From NCBI GenBank assembly GCA_938038815.1, contig CALHTF010000058.1:1-52583 (forward strand): DNA of 52,583 nt. The letters are read 5' to 3'. Position numbers and translations under genes: made by a program. Under the pieces are notes generated by a model. The model made no database searches. It was not told the DNA's origin and saw only the letters and a program-made list of their open reading frames with translations. The stretch comes from an uncultured Acidimicrobiales bacterium. Lineage in GTDB: Bacteria; Actinomycetota; Acidimicrobiia; Acidimicrobiales; SHLQ01. Numbering within the stretch: position 1 is the stretch's first letter; every line of letters begins with the position of its first letter. Positions 16,874 to 25,089 of the stretch are shown piece after piece.

Positions 16874-17407
16874 ATGTCAATGATCTCTCGGAGATCGATG
16901 CTCGGCGGAGTTGCCGCGGGAGCAGCGGTCGGCATGGGCGGGGTAAGTTCGGCGAGCGCCGAATCCCCAGATCCGGGCGGAGGTGAATCCACACTGGTAC
17001 TCACCGCCGAAGGGCTACGCCTCGGCAACGCTGGAACGGCTGGTGCCCCAACGGTTGGGACCACCCAACTGGTAAGCGGGTTCGTTGCCGATGAGTCGGG
17101 AGCCGAAGGGGTGATGCACGGCGAATTCCGTAGTATCGCCGCATCGTCGATGGTCGGGAGCGCTGCTCCAACATCGATCGAAACCCACCACTTCGTGCTG
17201 GCCGACGGCACGATCACCGGCACGGGAGTTGCGTCGCTCGACGATGCACCCGACAGCTTCACCATCGTTGGCGGGACCGGTGCGTTTCACGGCGCAACCG
17301 GCTCGTATTCAGCGACCCAAAGTCACATCGGTCTCGGCGGAAACGGCACAGCCACGTACCGCTTCACGATGACCAAACCAAGCACGCAATCGAACGAAGG
17401 ATCCTAA
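16874..17407 (+). CDS. Tat-exported allene-oxide-cyclase-like barrel protein
   Basis: 177 residues from the ATG at 16874 (GGAGGA 5 nt upstream); the frame extends upstream but is not coding-like. The N-terminus has a twin-arginine signal (ISRRSMLGG, hydrophobic stretch, SASA cleavage site near residue 30). The mature part shows VLADGTITGTGVAS and FTIVGGTGAFHGATGSYSATQ, the beta-barrel signature of allene oxide cyclase-like/dirigent-like proteins, so it should be a folded extracytoplasmic barrel. Only 3 nt separate it from the Hcp gene, implying a joint function. No cyclase activity should be assumed. Confidence 0.82.
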   Translation: MSMISRRSMLGGVAAGAAVGMGGVSSASAESPDPGGGESTLVLTAEGLRLGNAGTAGAPTVGTTQLVSGFVADESGAEGVMHGEFRSIAASSMVGSAAPTSIETHHFVLADGTITGTGVASLDDAPDSFTIVGGTGAFHGATGSYSATQSHIGLGGNGTATYRFTMTKPSTQSNEGS

Positions 17408-17410
17408 GCA

Positions 17411-17902
17411 ATGACCGTAAAGATGTACCTCAAAATTGACGGAATCAACGGCGAAAGCGCTGACGCCGAACACAAGAATGAGATGGATGTACTCGCCTGG
17501 GATTGGAACGTTGCGAACTCGGCGTCGACCCATGTGGACCAGCCTCGGCAGAGCACGCAAGCCAGCTTCGGGGATATTTCGATCACGAAATACATCGACG
17601 ACGCAACCCCCGAACTCCTCCTTGCGGTTGCGAACGCGACGACCCACAAGAAAGCAACTCTCGAAATAGAGAAACTCGGCGGGCGAGACGAGGCTGTCGA
17701 CTTCGTGGTAGTCGAACTCGGCACCGTCCTCGTGAACTCCTACGCAACCGGAGGTTCTGACGGCGAGGATCGTCTCACCGAGACCATCACCCTCAACTTT
17801 GCCAACGTGGAGTTGAAGTACTTCAAGACCACAAGCAAGGGCAAAGTTAAAGCCACCAAACCCACCTTCAAGTGGGACATCCGCCAGGGTAAAAGCGTCT
17901 AG
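17411..17902 (+). CDS. hcp: Hcp family (type VI tube-like) protein
   Basis: 163 residues. MYLKIDGINGESADAEHKNE, VLAWDWNVAN, ISITKYIDDATPELL, ATTHKKATLEI, VLVNSYATGGS and TETITLNFANVELKY follow the Hcp fold from end to end at normal family length. Hcp forms hexameric rings that stack into the type VI secretion tube in Gram-negative bacteria. No other type VI component is in the window, and the apparent host is an actinobacterium, so this is an orphan Hcp-like ring protein. It is coupled to the Tat-exported barrel gene and followed by a strong hairpin. Localisation is unclear; it has no signal peptide. Confidence 0.9.
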   Translation: MTVKMYLKIDGINGESADAEHKNEMDVLAWDWNVANSASTHVDQPRQSTQASFGDISITKYIDDATPELLLAVANATTHKKATLEIEKLGGRDEAVDFVVVELGTVLVNSYATGGSDGEDRLTETITLNFANVELKYFKTTSKGKVKATKPTFKWDIRQGKSV

Positions 17903-17916
17903 GTCACCATCTCGCT

Positions 17917-17941
17917 GGCGGGCCAGGTCGCCTGGCCCGCC
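17917..17941 (+). terminator. Terminator-like hairpin after hcp
   Basis: GGCGGGCCAGG and CCTGGCCCGCC form a perfect 11-bp stem with the loop TCG, extendable by three more pairs including wobbles. There is no long T tail. Confidence 0.65.
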
Positions 17942-17964
17942 GGTTGCAGTCCGCCGTGAGCGTC

Positions 17965-17970
17965 TAATCT
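17965..17970 (+). promoter_or_regulatory. -10 box TAATCT, leaderless
   Basis: TAATCT lies 6 nt before the ATG of the P450 at 17977. Confidence 0.45.
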
Positions 17971-17976
17971 TTCGTT

Positions 17977-19146
17977 ATGCCCCTAGACCGCTCCGACCTT
18001 TACCCGTTGGGAGCACAGGTAACCACGGAGCAGTTCACCGACCAGCCATACGAGGTGCTCGAAGAGCTCTGCCGAAACGAACCGGTCTCGTGGTTGCCGG
18101 CCCTAGGTGGCTGGATGGTTAGCAGTCGCGACCTGGCCGTCGAGGCGATGCGCGACGATGTTCGTTTCACCGTCGATGACCCACGCTTCACGACCGGCGC
18201 AATCCTCGGCATCAGCATGCTGAACACCGAGGGTGAGGAACACCAAAAGCACCGCGGGCTATTTGCCCCGTCTTTCCGACCGGGCGTGCTGCGGAGGGAT
18301 TTCGACGACTACCTCAAAGCCGAGGTCAGCTCACTGCTGGCCGGGTGCGATCCGAGCGGCACCGAGCTTCGTACCCAACTCGCCGGCCCCCTCGCCGTGA
18401 ACACCATCACCCGGTTTCTCGGACTAGAAGGGGTGAGCTCCGAGCAGGTGCTCGAGTGGTACCACAACATTGCCAAGGCGATCACCGACCTCACCGTCGA
18501 GGGCCGAGTGCACGGCGCCGATCAGCACGCAGTCAATCAAATGAAGCACCGGGTACGGGAGGCGATCGACAACGATCAAGCCGCCGAGGTACTGCGCAGC
18601 ATCAAAGACAGCGGAGCTCTACCACCCGATGTCTTAGGCGGCGCAGCGGTGGTCCTTATGTTCGGCGCGATCGAAACGGTCGAAGGAATGATCGCCAACG
18701 TGCTCTGGCATCTCTGCAGCACCAACTCGTGGCGTCAGGTGGCCGCCGACCGGTCGCTCCTTTCTAACGCCATCGAAGAATCCTTGCGGCTCGAACCAGC
18801 GGCGACGTTTGTGGACCGCTACGCCACCACCGACGCGGAACTCGGCGGCGTCGTGATCCCGGCACGCGAAAAGCTGTCGATCAACCTGCTGGCCGCCAAC
18901 CGAGACCCGGCGCACTTTGAGAACCCGCACGAGTTTGTGATCGAGCGCCCCAACGCCAAGCAACATGTGAGCTTTGTGCAGGGCCCCCATGGCTGTATTG
19001 GCAATCACCTTTCCCGGATGGAGACGATGGCCGCCATCGAAGGGCTGCTCGACCGCGCTCCCGAGATCGTGTTCGACGCCGAGCGATCTACGTCACCAGA
19101 GGGGCTTATCTTCCGCAAACCCGAAAACGTTTGGGTCAGCTGGTAA
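17977..19146 (+). CDS. Cytochrome P450
   Basis: 389 residues, short but complete. The I-helix reads MFGAIETVEG, with Glu-Thr at the oxygen-activation site. The K-helix ExxR is EESLRLEP, and the haem loop VQGPHGCIG puts the ligand Cys at residue 340. The Phe that usually starts the haem loop is replaced (FVQGPHGC in place of FGxGxHxC), a divergent but known variant. Probably leaderless. It precedes an amidohydrolase gene by 44 nt. Substrate unknown. Confidence 0.9.
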   Translation: MPLDRSDLYPLGAQVTTEQFTDQPYEVLEELCRNEPVSWLPALGGWMVSSRDLAVEAMRDDVRFTVDDPRFTTGAILGISMLNTEGEEHQKHRGLFAPSFRPGVLRRDFDDYLKAEVSSLLAGCDPSGTELRTQLAGPLAVNTITRFLGLEGVSSEQVLEWYHNIAKAITDLTVEGRVHGADQHAVNQMKHRVREAIDNDQAAEVLRSIKDSGALPPDVLGGAAVVLMFGAIETVEGMIANVLWHLCSTNSWRQVAADRSLLSNAIEESLRLEPAATFVDRYATTDAELGGVVIPAREKLSINLLAANRDPAHFENPHEFVIERPNAKQHVSFVQGPHGCIGNHLSRMETMAAIEGLLDRAPEIVFDAERSTSPEGLIFRKPENVWVSW

Positions 19147-19156
19147 CTCCCTGATC

Positions 19157-19162
19157 TAGGGT
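19157..19162 (+). promoter_or_regulatory. -10-like TAGGGT
   Basis: TAGGGT about 28 nt before the ATG at 19191; a leader carrying the Shine-Dalgarno AGGGGGAA (19178-19185) would follow. Confidence 0.35.
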
Positions 19163-19190
19163 CGTCACAAATCCAGCAGGGGGAACTGTT

Positions 19191-20198
19191 ATGGAACCAA
19201 TGAGCGACGAATGGTTCGCCCAGTCCGACGAAGCACCGATCGCTCCCGAGCGAGAGATCATCGACCCGCACCACCATCTCTGGCCCGAGGGCCAAGGCAT
19301 CCCGTACACCATCGACGGTTTAGCGGCCGACACCTTGGTCGGCCACAACATCGTCAAGACGGTGTTCATCGAGTGCGGCGCAGCCTACGGCCGGGGTGGC
19401 CCGGGCCCGCTCGAACCGGTGAAGGAAACCGCGTTTGTCGCCGAGGCCGACGAAGCGATGCGAATCGCTTACCCCGATGCACCTCGAATCGCCGGAATTG
19501 TCGGCCACGCCGACCTCTCGCTCGACACCCCACAACTCGACGAGGTGCTCGACGCCCATGTGGAGGCAGGTGGTGGACGCTTCGTGGGGATCCGCGATGC
19601 GTTGGCCCGCGCCGTCGAACCCGAGGTGATGGCGATCCCGGGCATGAACCCCGAAGGAAAGTCGTCGGACGCCGCGTTCTTGGCTGGAGTACGCCGGCTG
19701 GGCGAACGAGGGCTCACCTACGACAGCTGGCACTACCACTACCAACTCCTCGAGGTCGCCGAGGTTGCCGACGCGGCGCCCGACACGACGATCGTCCACG
19801 ACCACTTCGGCACTCCGATCGGGATCGGCAAGTTCGCCGACCAACGCGAAGAAGTGTTCGCTCAGTGGCAAGCCGACACCGCAACCCTCGCGGAGCGGCC
19901 CAACGTGGTTGCCAAACTTGGGGGCCTGGCTATGCCCGACAACGGTTTTGGCTGGCACACCGCCGAACGCCCGCCGACCTCTGACGAATTCGTCGAAGCG
20001 CAGGCCCGCTACTACCACCACACGATCGAGTGTTTTGGCGCCGAACGGTGCATGTTCGAGAGCAATTTCCCCGTCGACCGCTTCTCGGTGAGCTACCGGG
20101 TGATGTGGAACGCGATGAAGAAGATTGCGTCGGGGTACTCCGAAGCTGAGCAGACCGCGATGTTCTCCGGAACCGCCGCGAGGGTCTACGGCATCTAG
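19191..20198 (+). CDS. Amidohydrolase, lactonase-like
   Basis: 335 residues. The metal motif is EIIDPHHHLWPE (HxH near residue 28); later blocks TIVHDHFGTPIG and CMFESNFPVDR (Asp near residue 286) complete the amidohydrolase_2 barrel, with Asn-Phe-Pro in place of the common Ser-Asp-Trp-Pro. DPHHHLW is the form found in lactonase-like members (2-pyrone-4,6-dicarboxylate lactonase/rhamnonolactonase relatives). It has a strong Shine-Dalgarno, AGGGGGAA. It sits between two P450 genes, so hydrolysis of an oxidised product is plausible. Confidence 0.87.
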   Translation: MEPMSDEWFAQSDEAPIAPEREIIDPHHHLWPEGQGIPYTIDGLAADTLVGHNIVKTVFIECGAAYGRGGPGPLEPVKETAFVAEADEAMRIAYPDAPRIAGIVGHADLSLDTPQLDEVLDAHVEAGGGRFVGIRDALARAVEPEVMAIPGMNPEGKSSDAAFLAGVRRLGERGLTYDSWHYHYQLLEVAEVADAAPDTTIVHDHFGTPIGIGKFADQREEVFAQWQADTATLAERPNVVAKLGGLAMPDNGFGWHTAERPPTSDEFVEAQARYYHHTIECFGAERCMFESNFPVDRFSVSYRVMWNAMKKIASGYSEAEQTAMFSGTAARVYGI

Positions 20199-20237
20199 GT
20201 GCGTATCGCTCATTTCTGCGCTTGGGCTACCGTTGGG

Positions 20238-20243
20238 TAGGGT
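20238..20243 (+). promoter_or_regulatory. -10-like TAGGGT
   Basis: TAGGGT 27 nt before the ATG at 20271, followed by a leader with AAGGGGAA (20259-20266). Confidence 0.35.
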
Positions 20244-20270
20244 GAAAGTACCGCTCATAAGGGGAATCAG

Positions 20271-21590
20271 ATGACCGACACCGCGACGTCTAAAGAAGAG
20301 CAGCTGCAAGATAGCTTCAGTCTCCGCAGTCCAGATCAGCAACAAGCCGAAGAGGCCGCCAACGTGGCTCCGGCGTCGGAGCTGTCGATCGACGAGATCA
20401 ACCCGCTCAACCCGCACCTCATGCGGGACAACCGGTATCACGACTACTTCGCTCGCCTTCGGGCTGAAGACCCGGTTCACTTCAACGAGCTGGAGACCTC
20501 GGGCCGGTACTGGTCGATCACCAAGTACGACGACGTTCGCGCCGTCGACGGCGACTGGAAGAACTTCTCGTCGAGCAAAGGCATTTCGCTCGGTCCGCCA
20601 GTTGGCACCATCCCCGAAAACAACCGGCTCATGTCGTTCATCGCCATGGATCCGCCCGACCAGACCCAACAGCGCAACACCGTGCGTTCGGTTGCGGCGC
20701 CGAAGAACCTGCGCAACATCGAACCGCTGATCCGCGAGCGCACCGGCGCCGTGCTCGACGCATTGCCCGAAGGCGAAACCTTCGACTGGGTCGAGACCGT
20801 ATCGATCGAGCTCACCACCCAGATGCTCGCCACCCTCTTTGACTTCCCGTTCGAGGATCGCGCGCTGCTCACCCGATGGTCCGATGTGGTGTTCGCCATC
20901 CCCGAACCCGGCGGCGTCGTCGAGTCGATGGAAGAAAAGCGCGACGAGATGATCAACTGCGTCACGTACTTCGAGCGTCTGTGGGAAGAAAGGCGCGAGA
21001 ACCCCGGCGACGACCTCGTGTCGATGCTGGTGCACGGTGAAGCAACCCGCGATCACCCAACCCTCGCCCACCTCGGAAACCTGCTGCTGCTGATCGTCGG
21101 CGGTAACGACACCACCCGCAACACCATGACCGGCAGCGTCTACGGGATGAACAAGTTCCCCGAGCAGTACGCCAAGCTCAAGGCCGACCCCGAACTCATC
21201 CCCAAGATGGTCCCCGAGATCATCCGCTGGCAGACCCCGCTCCCCTACATGCGCCGAACCGTCAACGACGACCTCGAATTCGGTGGCAAACACATGAAGA
21301 AGGACGACCAAGTCCTCATGTGGTACGTCTCGGCCAACCGCGACGAAGCCATGTTCGAGAACGCCGACGCGATCGACATCGACCGCCACAACGCCGACCG
21401 CCACCTTTCGTTCGGCTACGGGATTCACTTCTGCATGGGTAGCCGCTTGGCCGAAATGCAGCTGCGAGTTCTGTGGGAAGAGATCCTCAACCGCTTCGAG
21501 AATGTCGAGACCCAAGACGAACCCGAGCGTGTGTTCTCGTCGTTCGTGAAGGGCTACACCCACCTGCCGGTGCAGGTAACGCGCAAATAG
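20271..21590 (+). CDS. CYP153-like cytochrome P450 (alkane/fatty acid hydroxylase type)
   Basis: 439 residues. FIAMDPPDQTQQR, the segment after APKNLRNIEPLIRERTG, then FDWVETVSIELTTQMLATLF and DFPFEDRALLTRWSDV closely match my memory of CYP153 terminal alkane and fatty-acid hydroxylases. The I-helix is VGGNDTTRN, and the haem loop FGYGIHFCMG gives the Cys ligand at residue 388. It would hydroxylate a terminal methyl group using NADH-reductase and ferredoxin, neither encoded next to it. The next gene (VOC) starts within its stop codon (TAGTG), so the two are co-transcribed. Confidence 0.87.
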   Translation: MTDTATSKEEQLQDSFSLRSPDQQQAEEAANVAPASELSIDEINPLNPHLMRDNRYHDYFARLRAEDPVHFNELETSGRYWSITKYDDVRAVDGDWKNFSSSKGISLGPPVGTIPENNRLMSFIAMDPPDQTQQRNTVRSVAAPKNLRNIEPLIRERTGAVLDALPEGETFDWVETVSIELTTQMLATLFDFPFEDRALLTRWSDVVFAIPEPGGVVESMEEKRDEMINCVTYFERLWEERRENPGDDLVSMLVHGEATRDHPTLAHLGNLLLLIVGGNDTTRNTMTGSVYGMNKFPEQYAKLKADPELIPKMVPEIIRWQTPLPYMRRTVNDDLEFGGKHMKKDDQVLMWYVSANRDEAMFENADAIDIDRHNADRHLSFGYGIHFCMGSRLAEMQLRVLWEEILNRFENVETQDEPERVFSSFVKGYTHLPVQVTRK

Positions 21591-21997
21591 TGGCGTTTCA
21601 TCCGTACCTCTACTTCGGTGGTAACTGCCGCGAGGCGTTCACCCGCTACCAAGAGATTTTTGGCGGCGAGCTGATACTGATGACCGGTGCCGATGCACCG
21701 CCCGGAGCAGTTCCCGGCGACAAGGTCGACCTCGTCATGCATGCATCGCTGATCGACGGCGATGCGTTGCTCATGGCGTCGGACTCCTACGACGACGGGT
21801 TCGATCCAGCGAGTGCAATGCAGGTGCACTTCAGCACGCACAGCCTCGAACAAGCCACGACGGTGTTCGCGCAACTCGCCGAAGGCGGGTCGATCATCGG
21901 CCAGGGCGAAGAGTTCTGGACCCCCTTCTTTGGTCAGTGCGTCGACCGCTTCGGGATCCCCTGGCAGGTCAGCGTCGAAGCCGAGAATCACGCCTAA
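21590..21997 (+). CDS. VOC (PhnB-like glyoxalase fold) protein
   Basis: 135 residues starting with a GTG that overlaps the stop of the CYP153-like gene by one base. HPYLYFGGNCREAFTRYQEI at the N-terminus, LVMHASLIDGDALLMASD in the middle and FWTPFFGQCVDRFGIPWQV at the end are diagnostic of PhnB/YjdN-like vicinal-oxygen-chelate proteins. The function of these small proteins is mostly unknown. The start is set by homology: upstream frame overlaps P450 coding sequence. Confidence 0.85.
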   Translation: MAFHPYLYFGGNCREAFTRYQEIFGGELILMTGADAPPGAVPGDKVDLVMHASLIDGDALLMASDSYDDGFDPASAMQVHFSTHSLEQATTVFAQLAEGGSIIGQGEEFWTPFFGQCVDRFGIPWQVSVEAENHA

Positions 21998-21999
21998 CG

Positions 22000-22809
22000 G
22001 TGGACGAAGTCTTCGAAGCTCCAGCGATGGCCATCATCCTGAGCGATCTCGACGGACTACGTACCCTCCTCGACGATGACCCCAGCTGGGCGACCCGGCG
22101 GTCGTCGGTCGGTCACCCAACGTTGCTGCAGATGATCGCGTGCGAAGCCGAGAACATCGAAGATCCGGTCGGTTCAGCTCGAATACTGCTCGATGCGGGC
22201 GCCGATCCTGCCGGGCCGCTCGTTTCTGCAGCCGGATGCAATGCCCAAAGTGTGCTCGAGGCGATTCTCGAGTCGGGAGCCAGTATCGATGGCCCCAAAA
22301 CGTGGACGCCGCTCGACGAGGCCCTGTACTGGTGCAACCGCGACATCGCCGAGTATCTGCTGAGTCGGGGAGCAAAGATCCGTGCTCTGAGTACCGCGGC
22401 CGGCTTGGGCGACCCTGCCGAGATGGCCACCTTCTTCGATGCCGATGGTGCGCTGTTGCCCACCGCTGGCCCTATCGGCTCGCCGTTTCCCGATACGGTC
22501 CCGGCCGAAGCGGCCAACGATCCGGCCGCCATCATGAACCACGCGTTCGTGATGGCGGTGAACGCGGGCCAGCACGTTGCGGCCAAGTGGTTACACGATC
22601 GAGGAGCCGAGGTAAACGCAGCGCCACCCGGGTACCACTGGAAGGGCACCGCACTTCATGCCGCGTGCTGGCGAGGCGATGCCGATCTGGTGACGTGGCT
22701 GATGAGCATCGGCGCCGACCCAACAATCCACGACGGTCTCGCCAACAGCGACGCCGCCGGCTGGGCCAACCACCACGGCCACCCGGAGCTGGTACCCCTT
22801 CTCACATGA
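22000..22809 (+). CDS. Ankyrin repeat protein
   Basis: 269 residues from GTG at 22000, 2 nt after the VOC stop. Repeats are visible as ARILLDAGADPAGPLVSAAG, SVLEAILESGASIDG-TPLDEAL, IAEYLLSRGAKI, HVAAKWLHDRGAEVNAAPP and GTALHAACWRGDADLVTWLM-SIGADPTI. Cytoplasmic protein-protein interaction module without an added catalytic domain. Third gene of the P450-VOC-ankyrin unit; its partner is unknown. Confidence 0.85.
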   Translation: MDEVFEAPAMAIILSDLDGLRTLLDDDPSWATRRSSVGHPTLLQMIACEAENIEDPVGSARILLDAGADPAGPLVSAAGCNAQSVLEAILESGASIDGPKTWTPLDEALYWCNRDIAEYLLSRGAKIRALSTAAGLGDPAEMATFFDADGALLPTAGPIGSPFPDTVPAEAANDPAAIMNHAFVMAVNAGQHVAAKWLHDRGAEVNAAPPGYHWKGTALHAACWRGDADLVTWLMSIGADPTIHDGLANSDAAGWANHHGHPELVPLLT

Positions 22810-22875
22810 CTCAGAGTCGCGGGACATTGTCCCCTGACTCAGAGTCGCGGGACACTGTCCCCTGACTCTGAGTCA
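22807..22875. repeat. Tandem palindromic repeat (REP-like)
   Basis: Two 28-nt units, 22807-22834 and 22835-22862, differ by one base (T/C at unit position 21). Each has TGACTCAGAGTC, a CG joint, and the palindrome GGGACANTGTCCC. They end in a third half-unit, TGACTCTGAGTCA (22863-22875), itself a perfect palindrome around one T. The array can fold into nested hairpins. It separates the ankyrin gene from the FMN reductase gene. Confidence 0.85.
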
Positions 22876-22896
22876 TCACACGGTTTTGGGGGCTTG

Positions 22897-22902
22897 TAGG
22901 GT
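22897..22902 (+). promoter_or_regulatory. -10-like TAGGGT
   Basis: TAGGGT 27 nt before the TTG start at 22930; GGAG at 22921-22924 would be the ribosome binding site. Confidence 0.35.
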
Positions 22903-22929
22903 TGGCGTCTCGCAACATCTGGAGTTCTC

Positions 22930-23478
22930 TTGTCTGAGTCGCTTTCCATCGCCGTTTTGGTCGGCAGCCTTCGCGCCGCATCGTTTAGCCGGATGGTGTT
23001 CAACACCGCGGTAGCCGTCGCTCCGGACGGGGCAACGCTCACCGAGCACCCGTGGCACGACCTCCCGCTGTTCAACCAGGACATCGAAGACGCCGGATAT
23101 CCCCTGGTCGTCGAGCAACTGCGCACCACCATCTCGAGCGCCGACGGCTTGTTGATCATCACCCCCGAATACAACGGTGGGGTCCCCGGTGGGGTCAAAA
23201 ACGCCATCGATTGGCTCTCGAGAGTGATGGGCAACAGCGCCATCAGCAGCCAGAAAATCGGGGTGATCGGCATTAGCCCTGGTGGCAAGGCCGCAGCCTC
23301 GGTGCGCGACCAATTACAGCTGATGATGACCTTCATCTCGGGTGGAGTGCACGAGACCAGCCTCGGTATCGGCGGCATCGCCGACAAAGCCGCCGATGGC
23401 GCGGTGACCGACGAGACGACCATCGACGAACTCACCGCCTGGATGGCCAGCTTCGCCAGCTTTCTCGGCGAGAGCTAA
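22930..23478 (+). CDS. NADPH-dependent FMN reductase family protein
   Basis: 182 residues from TTG at 22930 (GGAG 5 nt upstream). VLVGSLRAASFSRMV (FMN phosphate loop, residues 9-23) and LLIITPEYNGGVPGGVKNAIDW (about 75-96) are the defining flavodoxin-like motifs of the NADPH-dependent FMN reductase/quinone reductase family. It reduces FMN, quinones or azo-type compounds. 3 nt before the pentapeptide-repeat gene, so co-transcribed. Confidence 0.9.
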   Translation: MSESLSIAVLVGSLRAASFSRMVFNTAVAVAPDGATLTEHPWHDLPLFNQDIEDAGYPLVVEQLRTTISSADGLLIITPEYNGGVPGGVKNAIDWLSRVMGNSAISSQKIGVIGISPGGKAAASVRDQLQLMMTFISGGVHETSLGIGGIADKAADGAVTDETTIDELTAWMASFASFLGES

Positions 23479-23481
23479 ACC

Positions 23482-24150
23482 ATGCCCTTCGTCGACCCCG
23501 AAGACCCCTTCGCCCAACCACCTCGGGTCGCCAAACACCACGAACGTCCCGAATGGGATGGTTCGCTCAAGGTCGCCGATGGGTATGCGGTGCTTCGCCA
23601 GGTGCACATCGACCGCCCGTTGCCCCTCAACGGGTGCCACGAAATCGAGCTGATCGACTGCAACCTCAGCTCGGTTTCGTTCGCCGAAGCGCCCGGTATC
23701 GAACTCGAGGTCAACGGCTGCCACTTCGACACCTGTGACCTCGGTCAGATCACCACCCGCACCCTGACCCGCAGCCGTTTCCATGGCTGCAAGTTCATCG
23801 GCGCAAACCTGTCAGGCTCAAAAGTTCAAGACGTAGCGTTTGCCGACAGCCTCTTCCGGTACTCGAATTTGCGGATGGCCAAGTACAGCCGGGTCGAGTT
23901 CGACAACTGCCAACTCGTCGAGGCCGACTTCTACGATTCGACACTCACCAACGTTGGTTTTACGGCCTCGGAGCTGATCGATGTGGTGTTCGATAAGTGC
24001 CAGCTCGAACGGGTCGACCTGCGCCGGGCGAAGTCGGTCGGGCTCACCTCGGTAGGCGACCTGAGCGGCGCGCTCATCAGCAACGAACAGGTCATCGAGC
24101 TTGCCCATTTGTTTGCTCTGGCGAGCGGAATCAGCATCGAGCGCAACTGA
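23482..24150 (+). CDS. Pentapeptide repeat protein
   Basis: 222 residues. From about residue 55 to 195 the sequence runs in five-residue steps of A/C-D/N-L/F type: CNLSSVSF, CHFDTCDL, CKFIGANLSGSKV, SLFRYSNLRMAKY, CQLVEADFYDSTL, CQLERVDLRRAKS. This gives a right-handed quadrilateral beta-helix. Some family members mimic DNA and protect gyrase; nothing here shows that role. It is the second gene after the FMN reductase. Confidence 0.85.
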   Translation: MPFVDPEDPFAQPPRVAKHHERPEWDGSLKVADGYAVLRQVHIDRPLPLNGCHEIELIDCNLSSVSFAEAPGIELEVNGCHFDTCDLGQITTRTLTRSRFHGCKFIGANLSGSKVQDVAFADSLFRYSNLRMAKYSRVEFDNCQLVEADFYDSTLTNVGFTASELIDVVFDKCQLERVDLRRAKSVGLTSVGDLSGALISNEQVIELAHLFALASGISIERN

Positions 24151-24182
24151 CGCCAGCCATTCCCGAGACCGGTGTTTGGCAG

Positions 24183-24188
24183 TATTCT
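24183..24188 (+). promoter_or_regulatory. -10 box TATTCT, leaderless
   Basis: TATTCT lies 6 nt before the ATG at 24195. Confidence 0.45.
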
Positions 24189-24194
24189 TAGGCC

Positions 24195-25022
24195 ATGGAA
24201 CTGACCGCCGACCGCCTGACTCCAGCCCTTGGCGCGGACATATCGGGGTTCGACCCGAACAACCTCACCACCGACGTTGTCGACGATTTACACGCCCTGT
24301 TGATGGAACACCAGGTCTTGTTCTTCCGCGACCTCGATGCGCCGCCGACTCAGATGGTCGAGCTCGGCAAGGCGCTCGGCACGCTCGGGGCCAGGCACCA
24401 TAGCTACGTGACCCATCCCGACAGCGAAGATGTGGTGATTATCGAGTGGAAGGACGACGACCTTCCCGACGCCGCCGAGTGGCATAGCGACATGACCTAC
24501 CGGGCGACCCCGCCGTTCGCCTCGATCCTCAAAGCGGTCGTGGTGCCTCCGTCGGGTGGCGACACGCTCTGGGCCAGCATGTACTCGGTGTACGACTCGC
24601 TTCCTGCCGGGATGAAAGACGACCTGGCACAGCTCGAAGCGGTGCACGACATGGGCGCCTTCCGCACCCCGGCGTACCGCGAGGCTGGCGACGAAGGGGT
24701 CATGGAGGCCTATAAGAGTGCCGGCACCGCAGTGCACCCGATCGTCGCCCATCATCCCGTCACCGGGCGGCCCTACCTGAATGTCAGCGAGAGCTTCACC
24801 CGGTTCATCATCGGACTCTCCGCGCCCGAGGCTGGCCGACTTCTCACCGAACTTTTCGACCGGATAAATCGACCCGAACACCACGTGCGGCTGCGCTGGA
24901 AACCCAACACGCTCGCCATCTGGGACAACCGCGGAACCCAGCACTACGCCGTTATCGACTACCTACCCCACCGCCGAGTGATGCACCGGGTGGCGGTAGT
25001 GGAAGACGCCCGCCAAAAATGA
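24195..25022 (+). CDS. TauD/TfdA family 2-oxoglutarate dioxygenase
   Basis: 275 residues. The N-terminus LGADISGFDPNNLT, the iron ligands H97-x-D99 (EWHSDMTY), the distal H250 (GTQHYAVIDY) and the basic RRVMHRVAV following it define the TauD/TfdA family. The enzyme uses Fe(II), O2 and 2-oxoglutarate to hydroxylate, often releasing a sulfonate, an aryloxy group or an amine. Transcribed as a single gene, with a hairpin terminator after it. The substrate cannot be read. Confidence 0.92.
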   Translation: MELTADRLTPALGADISGFDPNNLTTDVVDDLHALLMEHQVLFFRDLDAPPTQMVELGKALGTLGARHHSYVTHPDSEDVVIIEWKDDDLPDAAEWHSDMTYRATPPFASILKAVVVPPSGGDTLWASMYSVYDSLPAGMKDDLAQLEAVHDMGAFRTPAYREAGDEGVMEAYKSAGTAVHPIVAHHPVTGRPYLNVSESFTRFIIGLSAPEAGRLLTELFDRINRPEHHVRLRWKPNTLAIWDNRGTQHYAVIDYLPHRRVMHRVAVVEDARQK

Positions 25023-25025
25023 ACA

Positions 25026-25073
25026 AACTCGGATGCAAAGGTGCTGCTCTAGTAGCAGGTTTGCATCCGAGTT
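25026..25073. terminator. Bidirectional hairpin terminator
   Basis: AACTCGGATGCAAA (25026-25039) pairs perfectly with TTTGCATCCGAGTT (25060-25073). The 20-nt loop can form an inner CTGCT/AGCAG stem. It lies between the convergent dioxygenase and ferredoxin genes and resembles the 7460-7513 element in size and place. Confidence 0.75.
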
Positions 25074-25089
25074 CGGTTTCAGAGGGTGG

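Noticed and set aside
17411..17902. A type VI secretion locus
   Set aside because: Only the Hcp homologue is present; there are no sheath, spike, baseplate or ATPase genes nearby.
19320..21563. Long minus-strand open frame of 747 codons over the amidohydrolase and CYP153-like genes
   Set aside because: It is a shadow of two well-supported plus-strand genes. Its translation is low-complexity and rich in His, Val, Gly and Arg, with no recognisable motif.
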